Shown here piece by piece: positions 1 through 6,162 of a DNA stretch of 8,327 nucleotides. Numbering within the stretch: the first letter of the stretch is position 1; the number at the start of each line of letters is the position of its first letter. The notes beneath the pieces are model-generated. The model searched no databases, had not been told where the DNA came from, and saw only the letters and a list, made by a program, of their open reading frames with translations. A program made the position numbers and the translations under genes. The DNA lies in assembly GCA_021785115.1 (NCBI GenBank), contig JAJYGO010000029.1:1-8327 (forward strand), written 5' to 3'. The DNA is from Chloroflexota bacterium. GTDB taxonomy: Bacteria > Chloroflexota > Limnocylindria > Limnocylindrales > CSP1-4.

Positions 1-1
1 A

Positions 2-30
2 ATCATCGCACCGAGCGGCGCCGATGTCAA
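2..30 (-). promoter_or_regulatory. Candidate sigma70-type promoter facing left out of the window
   Basis: On the minus strand the sequence reads TTGACA (plus-strand 25-30), then 17 nt, then GATGAT (plus-strand 2-7). That is a perfect -35 hexamer at ideal spacing from a fair -10. The surrounding 60 bases are clearly less G+C-rich than the rest of the window, as expected of a promoter region. It would transcribe a gene to the left that is not visible here. Other promoter candidates in the window lack a good -35, so this one stands out, but no downstream gene can be checked. Confidence 0.4.
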
Positions 31-93
31 CCATATTCATGGCTACATCCCACACCGCGAAACGGCCATCTCGGGCAGAACCCGATCGGGAAA

Positions 94-111
94 CGGGGCG
101 GATCAGCCCCG
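94..111 (-). terminator. Weak hairpin at the end of the small minus-strand gene
   Basis: CGGGGC (94-99) and GCCCCG (106-111) form a 6-bp stem with a 6-nt loop. On the minus strand it overlaps the stop codon of the frameshifted small gene and is followed by only three T. It may be a weak intrinsic terminator. A 10-bp palindrome, CCCGATCGGG, lies just beyond it at 81-90 and could add to the structure. Chance pairing is quite possible in DNA this rich in G and C. Confidence 0.22.
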
Positions 112-393
112 ATCAGCGCTGGAAGTTCGGCCTAGCCGGCCGCGTCGATTGACCTCTGCGACCCAGGCGGGATCGGCGGCCTCGAAGACCGCGAACGCCG
201 TTTCCTCGGCCGCGATGAAGGTCGTGCCCAGGTAGCCGACGGCCCGGCCCCCCCCGCGCAAGCGCCGCGGATGCCCGACGCAGCTCGACCTCACCGTGCT
301 CGAGGCGCTCGAGCGCGAGGCCCGGCCAGCAGCGCTCGGCGAGATACCGGGCTGCAACGGGGCCGGGTCTGGCTGGTCGGACACGTGCGGCAT
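103..393 (-). pseudogene. DUF4242-like small protein, frame broken at a C8 run
   Basis: Two halves of one small protein sit in different minus-strand frames. From about 358 leftwards one frame reads VAARYLAERCWPGL and continues as an Arg/Ala/Glu-rich helix ending in ALARGG. From about 247 another frame reads AVGYLGTTFIAAEETAFAVFEA and runs to a TGA at 103-105. The frames meet at eight consecutive C (248-255; G8 on the coding strand). Taking one base out of that run joins them as ...ALARGGRAVGYLG. The joined protein has the small DUF4242-like pattern, with a YLVER-type strand, a helix, a YLGS/T strand, an acidic E-T/V-FCxFEA strand and a C-terminal helix. Both halves have G/C-rich third positions, as real coding DNA here does. 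The 5' end is uncertain. The ATG at 391-393 is in the frame of the second half, and the first half has no nearby start, so a second shift is possible. The expected AGxPFDRI-like tail is also missing. The cause is either true decay or a homopolymer error. Function of the family is unknown to me. Confidence 0.55.
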
Positions 394-616
394 GGCGACA
401 GGGCGGCTGGCGCCGCCCGCCGACGAACGCGGGGGACTGCGCGATCTGTGGCCGGCGAACCCGCGAAACCCGCGGGACGCGACGACGGCCCCGTTCGAAC
501 GACTCCTGCCAGCGAGCTGCGCGTCGCCCGGCCCTGCACCCAAGTCGGCCGCGCCCCGATCGGCTGAGGCCCGTCCCGGCCCGCGGACCCGACCCTCGCT
601 GGCCCAGGCGCGGGGC
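394..616. other. Gap with no recognisable gene
   Basis: This stretch between the small minus-strand gene and the dehydrogenase promoter has open frames in several registers. The translations are Arg/Pro/Ala-rich with no recognisable family, and no frame has a convincing ribosome binding site. It may contain the lost or undetected 5' part and promoter of the frameshifted gene, but I see no clear -10 for it. Otherwise I see nothing here. Confidence 0.5.
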
Positions 617-679
617 TAGGATCGCGGCACGGGCGCGGCGAGACCGCCAGCGGGGCGACCGGGGTCGGCTGACGAGGGG
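617..679 (+). promoter_or_regulatory. -10 candidate and ribosome binding site of the dehydrogenase
   Basis: TAGGAT at 617-622 is a TANNNT-type -10 element, and transcription would start near 629. GAGGGG at 674-679 lies 6 nt before the ATG at 686 and fixes the start. No good -35 is visible at 16-19 nt upstream. The predicted leader is about 57 nt. Confidence 0.4.
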
Positions 680-685
680 CTCACC

Positions 686-3160
686 ATGGTCGAGGTGCAG
701 GCGGCGAGGCGCTCGATTCCCGAGCAGGCCCGTGCCGTCATCATCGGCGGCGGAGCGATCGGCACGAGCGTCGCGTACCACCTCGCCAAACTGGGGTGGT
801 CGGACGTCGTGCTGCTCGAGCGCCGCCAGCTCACCGCCGGGACCACGTGGCACGCCGCGGGGCTCATCACGTCGGCCGGGATGGCGAGCGAGACACTGCT
901 CTGGATGTCGCGCTACACCCGCGACCTGTGCGCCTCGCTCGAGGCGGAGACCGGCCAGGCGACAGGCTTCCGGCCGATCGGCCACTGCCACCTCGCCACC
1001 AGCCCGCGCCGGCTTGAGTCGCTGCGGCGCGAGGCCGCCTTCGCCCGCATGTTCGGCGTGGACGACCAGGAGCTCTCGCCTGCCGAGTTCGCCAGGCTCT
1101 GGCCGGAGGCGGCGGTCGACGACATCCTCGCCGCCTTCTACGTCGCCGACGAGGGTCGCGTCAACCCCGCGGACCTTGCACAGGCCTACGCGAAGGGCGC
1201 CCGCATGCGCGGCGCGAGGATCGTGGAGGGCGTGACGGTCCTGGGGATCACCCAGGCGAACGGGCGCGTGACGGGCGTGCTCACGGACCAGGGCCCGGTC
1301 AAGACGGACGTCGTCGTCAACGCCGCCGGCATGTGGGGCCGCGAGGTGGGCGCGATGGCGGGCGTCACCGTCCCGCTCCAGGCCGCAGAGCACTACTACC
1401 TCATCACCGACACCGTCCCGTGGGCGCACCCAGACCTCCCGATCGTCGAGGAGCCGGACCGCTACGGCTACTACCGCGAGGAGGGCGGCGGGATCCTGGT
1501 CGGCCTGTTCGAGCCCGTCGCCAAGGCCTGGTCGCTGGACAGGGTGCCGCCCGACATCGCCTTCGCGAGCCTCGAGCCCGACTGGGAGCGCATCACGCCC
1601 TTCCTCGACCACGCGATGGGCCGGTTCCCGAGCCTGCGCGACGCCGGCGTCCGAACCATGTTCTGCGGCCCGGAGAGCTTCACGCCGGACACGTTGCCCC
1701 AGCTGGGCGAGGCGCCAGAGCTGCGCGGGTTCTACGTGGCGGCCGGGCTCAACTCGCTGGGCATCCTGATGAGCGGCGGCGTGGGTTCGGCGATGGCGGA
1801 GCTGATCGACACGGGCGTGGCGCCGGTGGACCTGTCCGGCATGCACGTCGACCGGACGCAGACCTTCGAGACCAGCCGCCGCTTCCGCCGCGACCGGGCC
1901 GTCGAGCAGCTGGGCCGGCTGTTCGGCGACGCCGCGTTCCCGAACTGGCACCCGAGGACGGCGCGCAACGTCCGGCGCTCGGCCGTCCACGACCGGCTCG
2001 CGGCCGCGGGCGCGCACTTCGCCCCGTCGTCGGGCTACGAGTACGCGGAGTGGTTCGCCCCGGCGGGGGAGCACCCGGAGATCGAGATCGGGTGGGGGAG
2101 GGACGCCTCGTTCCCGATCCAGGCTGCCGAGCACCGGGCGGTCCGGGAGGCGGTGGGCATCCTGGACCTGAGCGGAATGGCCAAGATCCTCGTCCAGGGG
2201 CGGGACGCCGAGGCCGTGCTCAACCGCGTGTGCGCCAACGACGTCGCCGTGCCGGTGGGCCGGCTGGTGTACACGCAGTGGCTGAACGATCGGGGCGGCA
2301 TCGAGGCGGACCTCACCGTCACCCGCCTCGCCGAGGACCGGTTCCTCGTGGTGGCCACCGACACGATCCACCGGCGCCTGGAGTCGTGGATCCGGCGCCA
2401 CACGCCCCAGACCGCCCACATCGCCACCACCGACGTGTCCGCGGGCTGGACCCTGCTCCAGGTCCAAGGGCCGCGCTCGCGCGAGCTGCTCCAGGGCCTG
2501 ACCAGCGCCGACCTGTCGAACGAGGCGCTCCCGTACCTGACGGCGCGCGAAATCGACGTCCACTACGCGCGCGCCTGGGCGATGCGCGTGACATACGTCG
2601 GCGAGCTCGGGTACGAGCTCCACGTGCCGGTCGACCAGGCGCTGACGGTCTACGACGCGCTGTTCGAGGCCGGCGAGGCGATCGGCCTTCGCAACGTGGG
2701 CATGGGGGCGATGGGCAGCCTCCGGCTGGAGAAGGCCTATCGCGACTACGGCGTCGACATCGACAACACGGACACGCCGCTCGATGTCGGGCTCGGGTTC
2801 GCGGTGGCCTGGGACAAGCCGGGCGGCTTCATCGGGCGCGAGGCGCTGCTGACGGTGCGCAGGCCGGGGCCGCCGACCCGGCGCCTCGTCCAGGTCCTCG
2901 CCCTGGACCCGGGGCCGCTCCTGTACGGCCAAGAGCCGCTCTATCGAAATGGGCGGCTGGTCGGGCACAACCGGATCGGCGCGTACGGGCACACCTTAGG
3001 CGGGGCCGTTGGCCTCGCGACCCTGGAGGACGAGGCGGGCCTGCCGGCGGCCGAGGTCGACGGCGACGACTACGAGCTCGACATCGCGGGCGTCCGCTGC
3101 CCGGCACGCGTCTCCTCGCGGCCCCTGTATGACCCGGGACGAGCGCGGATCCTCTGCTGA
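686..3160 (+). CDS. FAD-dependent, folate-linked demethylating dehydrogenase (dimethylglycine/sarcosine dehydrogenase family)
   Basis: This 824-aa two-part enzyme has the full length of the family. Residues 17-375 are a DAO-type flavin oxidoreductase. They include the dinucleotide-binding IIGGGAIG at 19-26, the acidic strand end VVLLE at 41-45, and TTWHAAGL at 53-60, whose His56 matches the histidine that covalently carries FAD in dimethylglycine and sarcosine dehydrogenases. Residues about 380-435 are the FAO_M linker. About 440-720 is a GcvT-like folate domain (VGRLVYTQWLNDRGGI at 524-539; YVGELGYELHVP at 637-648; LRLEKAYRDYG at 679-689). About 730-815 is the GcvT C-terminal barrel. Known members oxidise an N-methyl group and pass the formaldehyde equivalent to tetrahydrofolate as 5,10-methylene-THF. 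Tyr and His residues around 236-238 and 260-263 sit where the amine site is expected. The exact substrate (dimethylglycine, sarcosine or another N-methyl amine) cannot be told. No other glycine-betaine or glycine-cleavage gene is next to it. There is no signal peptide, so it is cytoplasmic. Confidence 0.93.
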   Translation: MVEVQAARRSIPEQARAVIIGGGAIGTSVAYHLAKLGWSDVVLLERRQLTAGTTWHAAGLITSAGMASETLLWMSRYTRDLCASLEAETGQATGFRPIGHCHLATSPRRLESLRREAAFARMFGVDDQELSPAEFARLWPEAAVDDILAAFYVADEGRVNPADLAQAYAKGARMRGARIVEGVTVLGITQANGRVTGVLTDQGPVKTDVVVNAAGMWGREVGAMAGVTVPLQAAEHYYLITDTVPWAHPDLPIVEEPDRYGYYREEGGGILVGLFEPVAKAWSLDRVPPDIAFASLEPDWERITPFLDHAMGRFPSLRDAGVRTMFCGPESFTPDTLPQLGEAPELRGFYVAAGLNSLGILMSGGVGSAMAELIDTGVAPVDLSGMHVDRTQTFETSRRFRRDRAVEQLGRLFGDAAFPNWHPRTARNVRRSAVHDRLAAAGAHFAPSSGYEYAEWFAPAGEHPEIEIGWGRDASFPIQAAEHRAVREAVGILDLSGMAKILVQGRDAEAVLNRVCANDVAVPVGRLVYTQWLNDRGGIEADLTVTRLAEDRFLVVATDTIHRRLESWIRRHTPQTAHIATTDVSAGWTLLQVQGPRSRELLQGLTSADLSNEALPYLTAREIDVHYARAWAMRVTYVGELGYELHVPVDQALTVYDALFEAGEAIGLRNVGMGAMGSLRLEKAYRDYGVDIDNTDTPLDVGLGFAVAWDKPGGFIGREALLTVRRPGPPTRRLVQVLALDPGPLLYGQEPLYRNGRLVGHNRIGAYGHTLGGAVGLATLEDEAGLPAAEVDGDDYELDIAGVRCPARVSSRPLYDPGRARILC

Positions 3161-3188
3161 CGCCCCGCCTGCATGGCGCCCGACCGCC

Positions 3189-3228
3189 TATCCTCTCCTC
3201 GACGCGCCGCGGGGCGCGACCTGGAGGG
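3189..3228 (+). promoter_or_regulatory. -10 candidate, leader hairpin and ribosome binding site of the RDD gene
   Basis: TATCCT at 3189-3194 fits a -10 element, with transcription starting near 3201. The leader would then begin at once with a perfect 6-bp hairpin, CGCGCC (3203-3208) and GGCGCG (3213-3218), loop 4 nt. GGAGGG follows at 3223-3228, just before the start codon. The hairpin stops short of the binding site, so it more likely stabilises the message than blocks translation. Confidence 0.35.
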
Positions 3229-3232
3229 CGTG

Positions 3233-4102
3233 ATGGCGAGGTTCCACCGGGGGAGCGACGGGCCGTCCCCGTACGGGCCGCCCCCGTACGGGCCGCCACC
3301 CCAGCCTCCCGAGGATCTGCCCACGAGGGCGACGACGCCCGCGCCGCCTGCCTATCCGCCCCGCGGCCCGTCGATCGCGCCGCCAGCGGACCCCGGGCCG
3401 CCTCCGCCCCCGCCGCTTGGCGGCGGACCTGAGCCCGTCTCGCCCTGGGCGCCACCGCCCGGCGCCTACAGCAGCACGGCCCCCGGCGCGCCGGGGCTCC
3501 AGTACGGCCGCACACTCGACCGGGTGATGGCCTACCTGCTCGACGCGCTCATCGTCACGATCCCGGTGCTCATCGTGGCGTTCCTCGTGGGCGCCGGGGT
3601 GGCGTTGGGCGGGATGGGGGAGGGCGGCCTCGCATTGGTGGCCGGGATCATCGGGTCCGGGGTCCACCTGCTGTACTTCGTCTCGTTCTGGACCGGCAAC
3701 GCCCGGGCGACCCTCGGGATGCGGCTGATGAGGCTCCAGATCGCCGATGCCCGCACGGGCGACACGCTGACGGTCCAGCAGGGGCTGGTCCGGTGGCTCG
3801 CCCTGGGCGGGGCCTTCCAGCTGCTCGAGCTGGTGCCGCCGCTCCTGCTGCTCGGCGGGCTGCTCGCCTTCGCGTGGGATCTGGCCCTGCTCGCGACCAC
3901 GGCGGCGAGTCCCACCAAGCAGGGCCTCCACGACCGCATCGCGAGCACCGCGCTGGTCCAGCCGGCTGGCGCGCAGACGCCGGCCGTGACCTGCCTGGTC
4001 ATCGCGGTTGCGCTGTTCGCGCTGTGGGTGATCGGGGTGGTGCTTCTCCTGCTCAGCACGGGCTTCTCGGGCATCCTGTCCGCGGTCGGCACGTCCGTCT
4101 GA
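3233..4102 (+). CDS. RDD-family membrane protein with a proline-rich N-terminus
   Basis: The protein has 289 aa. I start it at the ATG at 3233 (or the in-frame GTG just before, 3230) because GGAGGG lies directly upstream. An ATG at 3173 would put the -10 candidate and leader hairpin inside the gene. Residues 1-90 are a low-complexity, probably disordered cytoplasmic tail rich in Pro, Gly and Ala, with a doubled PYGPP unit at 13-22. The RDD domain spans about 90-243. It begins with YGRTLDRVMAYLLDALIV (Arg93, Asp96 and Asp104 are the name-giving residues), has membrane segments near 101-125, 133-155 and 193-222, and ends with the family's GLHDRIASTALV at 231-242. A further membrane helix lies at about 251-275. 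Some RDD proteins have been linked to ion exchange or membrane-protein quality control, but most have no known job, and I cannot assign one here. Pro-rich tails before RDD domains are common in high-GC Gram-positives. Confidence 0.88.
   Translation: MARFHRGSDGPSPYGPPPYGPPPQPPEDLPTRATTPAPPAYPPRGPSIAPPADPGPPPPPPLGGGPEPVSPWAPPPGAYSSTAPGAPGLQYGRTLDRVMAYLLDALIVTIPVLIVAFLVGAGVALGGMGEGGLALVAGIIGSGVHLLYFVSFWTGNARATLGMRLMRLQIADARTGDTLTVQQGLVRWLALGGAFQLLELVPPLLLLGGLLAFAWDLALLATTAASPTKQGLHDRIASTALVQPAGAQTPAVTCLVIAVALFALWVIGVVLLLLSTGFSGILSAVGTSV
3267..3296 (+). repeat. Two exact tandem copies of a 15-bp unit
   Basis: The unit CCCCGTACGGGCCGC occurs twice in direct succession (3267-3281 and 3282-3296). 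It encodes the doubled Pro-Tyr-Gly-Pro-Pro in the RDD protein's tail. Each copy contains the palindrome CCCGTACGGG. The unit is a multiple of three, so copy number can change without breaking the frame. Confidence 0.9.
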
Positions 4103-4112
4103 CCGGCGGCCT

Positions 4113-4133
4113 CCCGAGCGCGCTACCCTCGGG
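4113..4133 (+). promoter_or_regulatory. Leaderless promoter candidate inside an inverted repeat, before the decarboxylase
   Basis: TACCCT at 4124-4129 is a -10 candidate whose last base is 7 nt before the ATG at 4137, so transcription would start at or next to the start codon. There is no Shine-Dalgarno sequence. CCCGAG (4113-4118) and CTCGGG (4128-4133) form a perfect 6-bp inverted repeat that brackets and overlaps the -10. This could be an operator, or a small terminator hairpin for the RDD gene that ends at 4102. Confidence 0.4.
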
Positions 4134-4136
4134 ACC

Positions 4137-5639
4137 ATGAGCCCCGACGACTCCCGCCTCGACCCGCAGCAGACCACCGGCCTCACCGACATGAGCCCCG
4201 CGGCGTTCCGCGCGGCGGCCCACGAGGCCGCGGACCTGATCGCGGACTACCTCGAGAGCGTCGAGTCGTACGCCATCCTCCCGCCCGTCGAGCCCGGATC
4301 CATCGGCGCCGCCTTCGCCGCGCACGCGCCCGAGGCGCCGGAGCCGGTGGCGGCCATCCTGGCCGACGTCGAGCGGCTGGTCCTGCCCAACGCCACCCAC
4401 TGGCAGCACCCCGGCTTCTTCGCGTACTTCTCCACGTCGGCGTCCGGGCCCGGGATCCTGGGCGAGATGGTGACGGCGGCCCTGGGCCAGAACCCGATGC
4501 TGTGGCGGACCTCGCCGATCGGCACCGAGCTCGAGGGCGTGGTGGTCCGCTGGCTGCGCGAGGGCCTGGGCCTGCCGGACGCGTTCGACGGGCTGCTCAC
4601 CGACACCGCGTCCACGTCCACGCTGATCGCCATCGCCGCGTCGCGCGAGGCGGCCGGGCTCGAGGCGTCGGCGAAGGGGCTCGCGGCCCGCGAGGGCTTC
4701 GGCCAGCCGCGCGTCTACGGCTCGACGGAGACCCACAGCTCCATCGAGAAGGCGTGCATGACGCTGGGGCTGGGGCGGGCGGCGCTGGTGAAGGTGCCGG
4801 TCAACGACCGCTACGAGATGGATGCCGACGCGCTGGCGGCCGCGATCGCCGACGACCGGGCCGCCGGCCGGACGCCGATCTGCGTGGTCGCGACCATCGG
4901 CACCACCTCGTCGACCTCGGTCGACCCGGTCCCGGCCATCGCCGACATCGCCGAGCGCGAGGGCATCTGGCTCCACGTCGACTCGGCCTACGGCGGCGTC
5001 ACCGCCCTGCTCCCGGAGCGCCGCGCGCCGTTCGAGGGCTGGCAGCGCGCCGACTCGATCGTCGTCAACCCGCACAAGTGGCTGTTCACGCCGCTCGACG
5101 CGTCGTTGCTGCTGTCGCGCCGGATGGACCAGCTGCGGGCGGCGTTCAGCCTCGTGCCCGAGTACCTGCGCACGCTCGACCGCGTCAACCCGGTGCTCGA
5201 CTACAACGAGTACACGCCGCAGCTCGGCCGGCGGATGCGCGCGCTCAAGCTCTGGATGCAGTTGCGCTGGTTCGGCCTGGAGGGCCTGCGTCGGCGGATC
5301 CGAAACCACCTGGCGATGGCCGAGGCGTTCGCGGGCTGGGTCGACGCGGACCCCGACTGGGAGCGGCTGGCGCCGGTGCCGTTCGCGACCGTCTGCTTCC
5401 GCCACCGGCCCGCCGCGCTCGCCGGCCGCGAGGACGACCCCGACGTCCACGCCCGCCTCGACGAGCTCAACACCCGCCTGATGGACGCGGTCAACCGCAC
5501 GGGCGAGGTCTTCCTCTCGCACACCCGCCTGCGCGATCGGTTCACGATCCGCGTGGCCATCGGGAACCTGCGGACCGAGCCGCGCCATGTGGCCCGCGCC
5601 TGGGAGCTGCTCCGCGCAGAGGCGGCGAAGCTCGCGTAG
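4137..5639 (+). CDS. Group II pyridoxal-phosphate amino-acid decarboxylase (aromatic L-amino-acid decarboxylase type)
   Basis: This 500-aa protein has the normal length of the AADC/TyDC family. In order, it shows an N-terminal helix typical of the family (FRAAAHEAADLIADYLE, 24-40), THWQHPGFFAYF at 87-98 (substrate-pocket region), SPIGTELEG at 126-134, THSSIEKA at 199-206 with His200 that stacks on the cofactor ring, and HVDSAYGG at 280-287 with Asp282 for the pyridine nitrogen. NPHKW at 311-315 carries Lys314, the residue that forms the Schiff base. PLGRR of the animal enzymes appears as PQLGRRMRALKLW at 361-373. Tyr343 in PEYLRT matches the catalytic loop tyrosine. Relatives with Phe there act as aldehyde synthases, so decarboxylation (amino acid to amine and CO2) is expected. 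The substrate (Tyr, Phe, Trp, DOPA or other) cannot be read from this. No amine transporter or antiporter lies nearby, which argues against an acid-resistance operon. An internal ATG at 4191 is a possible later start. I prefer 4137 because the -10 sits just before it. Confidence 0.92.
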   Translation: MSPDDSRLDPQQTTGLTDMSPAAFRAAAHEAADLIADYLESVESYAILPPVEPGSIGAAFAAHAPEAPEPVAAILADVERLVLPNATHWQHPGFFAYFSTSASGPGILGEMVTAALGQNPMLWRTSPIGTELEGVVVRWLREGLGLPDAFDGLLTDTASTSTLIAIAASREAAGLEASAKGLAAREGFGQPRVYGSTETHSSIEKACMTLGLGRAALVKVPVNDRYEMDADALAAAIADDRAAGRTPICVVATIGTTSSTSVDPVPAIADIAEREGIWLHVDSAYGGVTALLPERRAPFEGWQRADSIVVNPHKWLFTPLDASLLLSRRMDQLRAAFSLVPEYLRTLDRVNPVLDYNEYTPQLGRRMRALKLWMQLRWFGLEGLRRRIRNHLAMAEAFAGWVDADPDWERLAPVPFATVCFRHRPAALAGREDDPDVHARLDELNTRLMDAVNRTGEVFLSHTRLRDRFTIRVAIGNLRTEPRHVARAWELLRAEAAKLA

Positions 5640-5679
5640 CCTGCCGAGAGCAGATCCGCCCAACAGCGTCGCAAGGAGG
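5637..5679 (+). promoter_or_regulatory. -10 candidate and strong ribosome binding site of the 118-aa gene
   Basis: AAGGAGG at 5673-5679, 6 nt before the ATG at 5686, is the best Shine-Dalgarno sequence in the window and decides the start. An upstream in-frame ATG at 5587, inside the decarboxylase gene, has no such support. TAGCCT at 5637-5642 overlaps the decarboxylase stop codon and could be a -10 element for this gene alone, though it might also be read through from upstream. Confidence 0.45.
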
Positions 5680-5685
5680 CGCCCG

Positions 5686-6042
5686 ATGCCCGAGCCCGTC
5701 GAGATCCAGTACTTCTACAAGACCAAGTGGGGCGCCCACGACGAGTGGATCGAGCTGTTCATGCGGAACCACTGGCCGATCCTGCGCGAGCAGCTGGCGC
5801 AGGGCCGCTACACCGCTGTCCGGATGGCGACGGCGCGCTTCCACGGCGACGGGCTCGCGGGCTGGGACATCATGGTCTCGATCACGTATCGCGACTGGGC
5901 GGCGGTCCAGGAGCACAGTGACGGGACGATCATCACCCGCCTCTACCCGGACCAGGCGGTCTTCCGGGCGGAGGAGCGCCGACGCTTCGAGCTGCTCGAG
6001 GCGCACTGGGACGTCGTCCTCGAGGAGCAGCCGCTGACGTAG
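5686..6042 (+). CDS. Small conserved protein of unknown function
   Basis: This 118-aa soluble protein has no signal peptide or membrane helix and no function I can name. It opens with a short strand (VEIQYFYKTKWG, 5-16). A helix rich in Trp and aromatic residues follows (DEWIELFMRNHWPILREQLAQG, about 19-40), then strands with HGDG at 53-56 and GWDIMVSITYRD at 59-70, and DGTIITRLYPDQ at 79-90. It ends with a charged C-terminal helix, ERRRFELLEAHWDV (97-110). The strand-helix-strand order and length resemble small ferredoxin-like dimeric alpha/beta-barrel proteins, but that is only an inference. The conserved-looking Trp, His and Tyr residues could line a ligand pocket. Codon use is like the neighbours, with G/C in most third positions. 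It lies 46 nt after the decarboxylase, so co-transcription is possible but not required. Confidence 0.8.
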   Translation: MPEPVEIQYFYKTKWGAHDEWIELFMRNHWPILREQLAQGRYTAVRMATARFHGDGLAGWDIMVSITYRDWAAVQEHSDGTIITRLYPDQAVFRAEERRRFELLEAHWDVVLEEQPLT

Positions 6043-6061
6043 GGTTTCCTGACCCGGCCGG

Positions 6062-6078
6062 GCGCCCAACCTGGGCGC
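6062..6078. terminator. GC hairpin between convergent genes
   Basis: GCGCCCA (6062-6068) and TGGGCGC (6072-6078) make a perfect 7-bp stem with a 3-nt loop. It is 20 nt past the stop of the 118-aa gene and lies before the end of the convergent DUF2269 gene. It lacks a T tract on either side, as is common for terminators in high-GC genomes, and could serve both strands. Confidence 0.45.
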
Positions 6079-6162
6079 TGGGCCGCGCGGCGTACTGCGG
6101 AAGCGGAAGTGAGACCGGGGCGACGACTCCGGATCGCGACTCTCGGGGCCAGACGCCGGCGG

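Noticed and set aside
101..117. GATCAGC repeated twice at 10-bp spacing, with a nearby CCCGATCGGG palindrome
   Set aside because: It is too short to call a repeat element in this base composition, and most of it overlaps the end of the frameshifted gene.
24..152. A 42-codon plus-strand frame beginning ATG TCA ACC ATA
   Set aside because: It has no ribosome binding site, uses rare A/T-ending codons and runs into the antisense of the small minus-strand gene. The same bases fit a leftward promoter better.
271..619. Two overlapping plus-strand frames of about 100 codons (271-567 and 296-619)
   Set aside because: They are low-complexity Arg/Ala/Pro translations without start signals, partly antisense to the small gene.
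113..2992. A 959-codon stop-free frame on the minus strand opposite the dehydrogenase
   Set aside because: It is antisense to a certain gene and arises from the high G+C content. Its translation is dominated by Arg, His, Asp, Val and Ala with no family pattern. Only its last part (below about 360) overlaps the real frameshifted small gene.
3173..3232. An earlier ATG start for the RDD protein at 3173
   Set aside because: It has no ribosome binding site and would place the -10 candidate and leader hairpin inside the gene. GGAGGG directly before 3233 supports the later start.
3188..4192. A 334-codon open frame on the minus strand opposite the RDD gene
   Set aside because: It is a shadow; the plus strand encodes clear membrane helices and the RDD and LHDR motifs.
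4053..5663. A 536-codon open frame on the minus strand opposite the decarboxylase
   Set aside because: It is a shadow of the decarboxylase gene with a biased Arg/Val/Asp-rich translation and no ribosome binding site or known domain.
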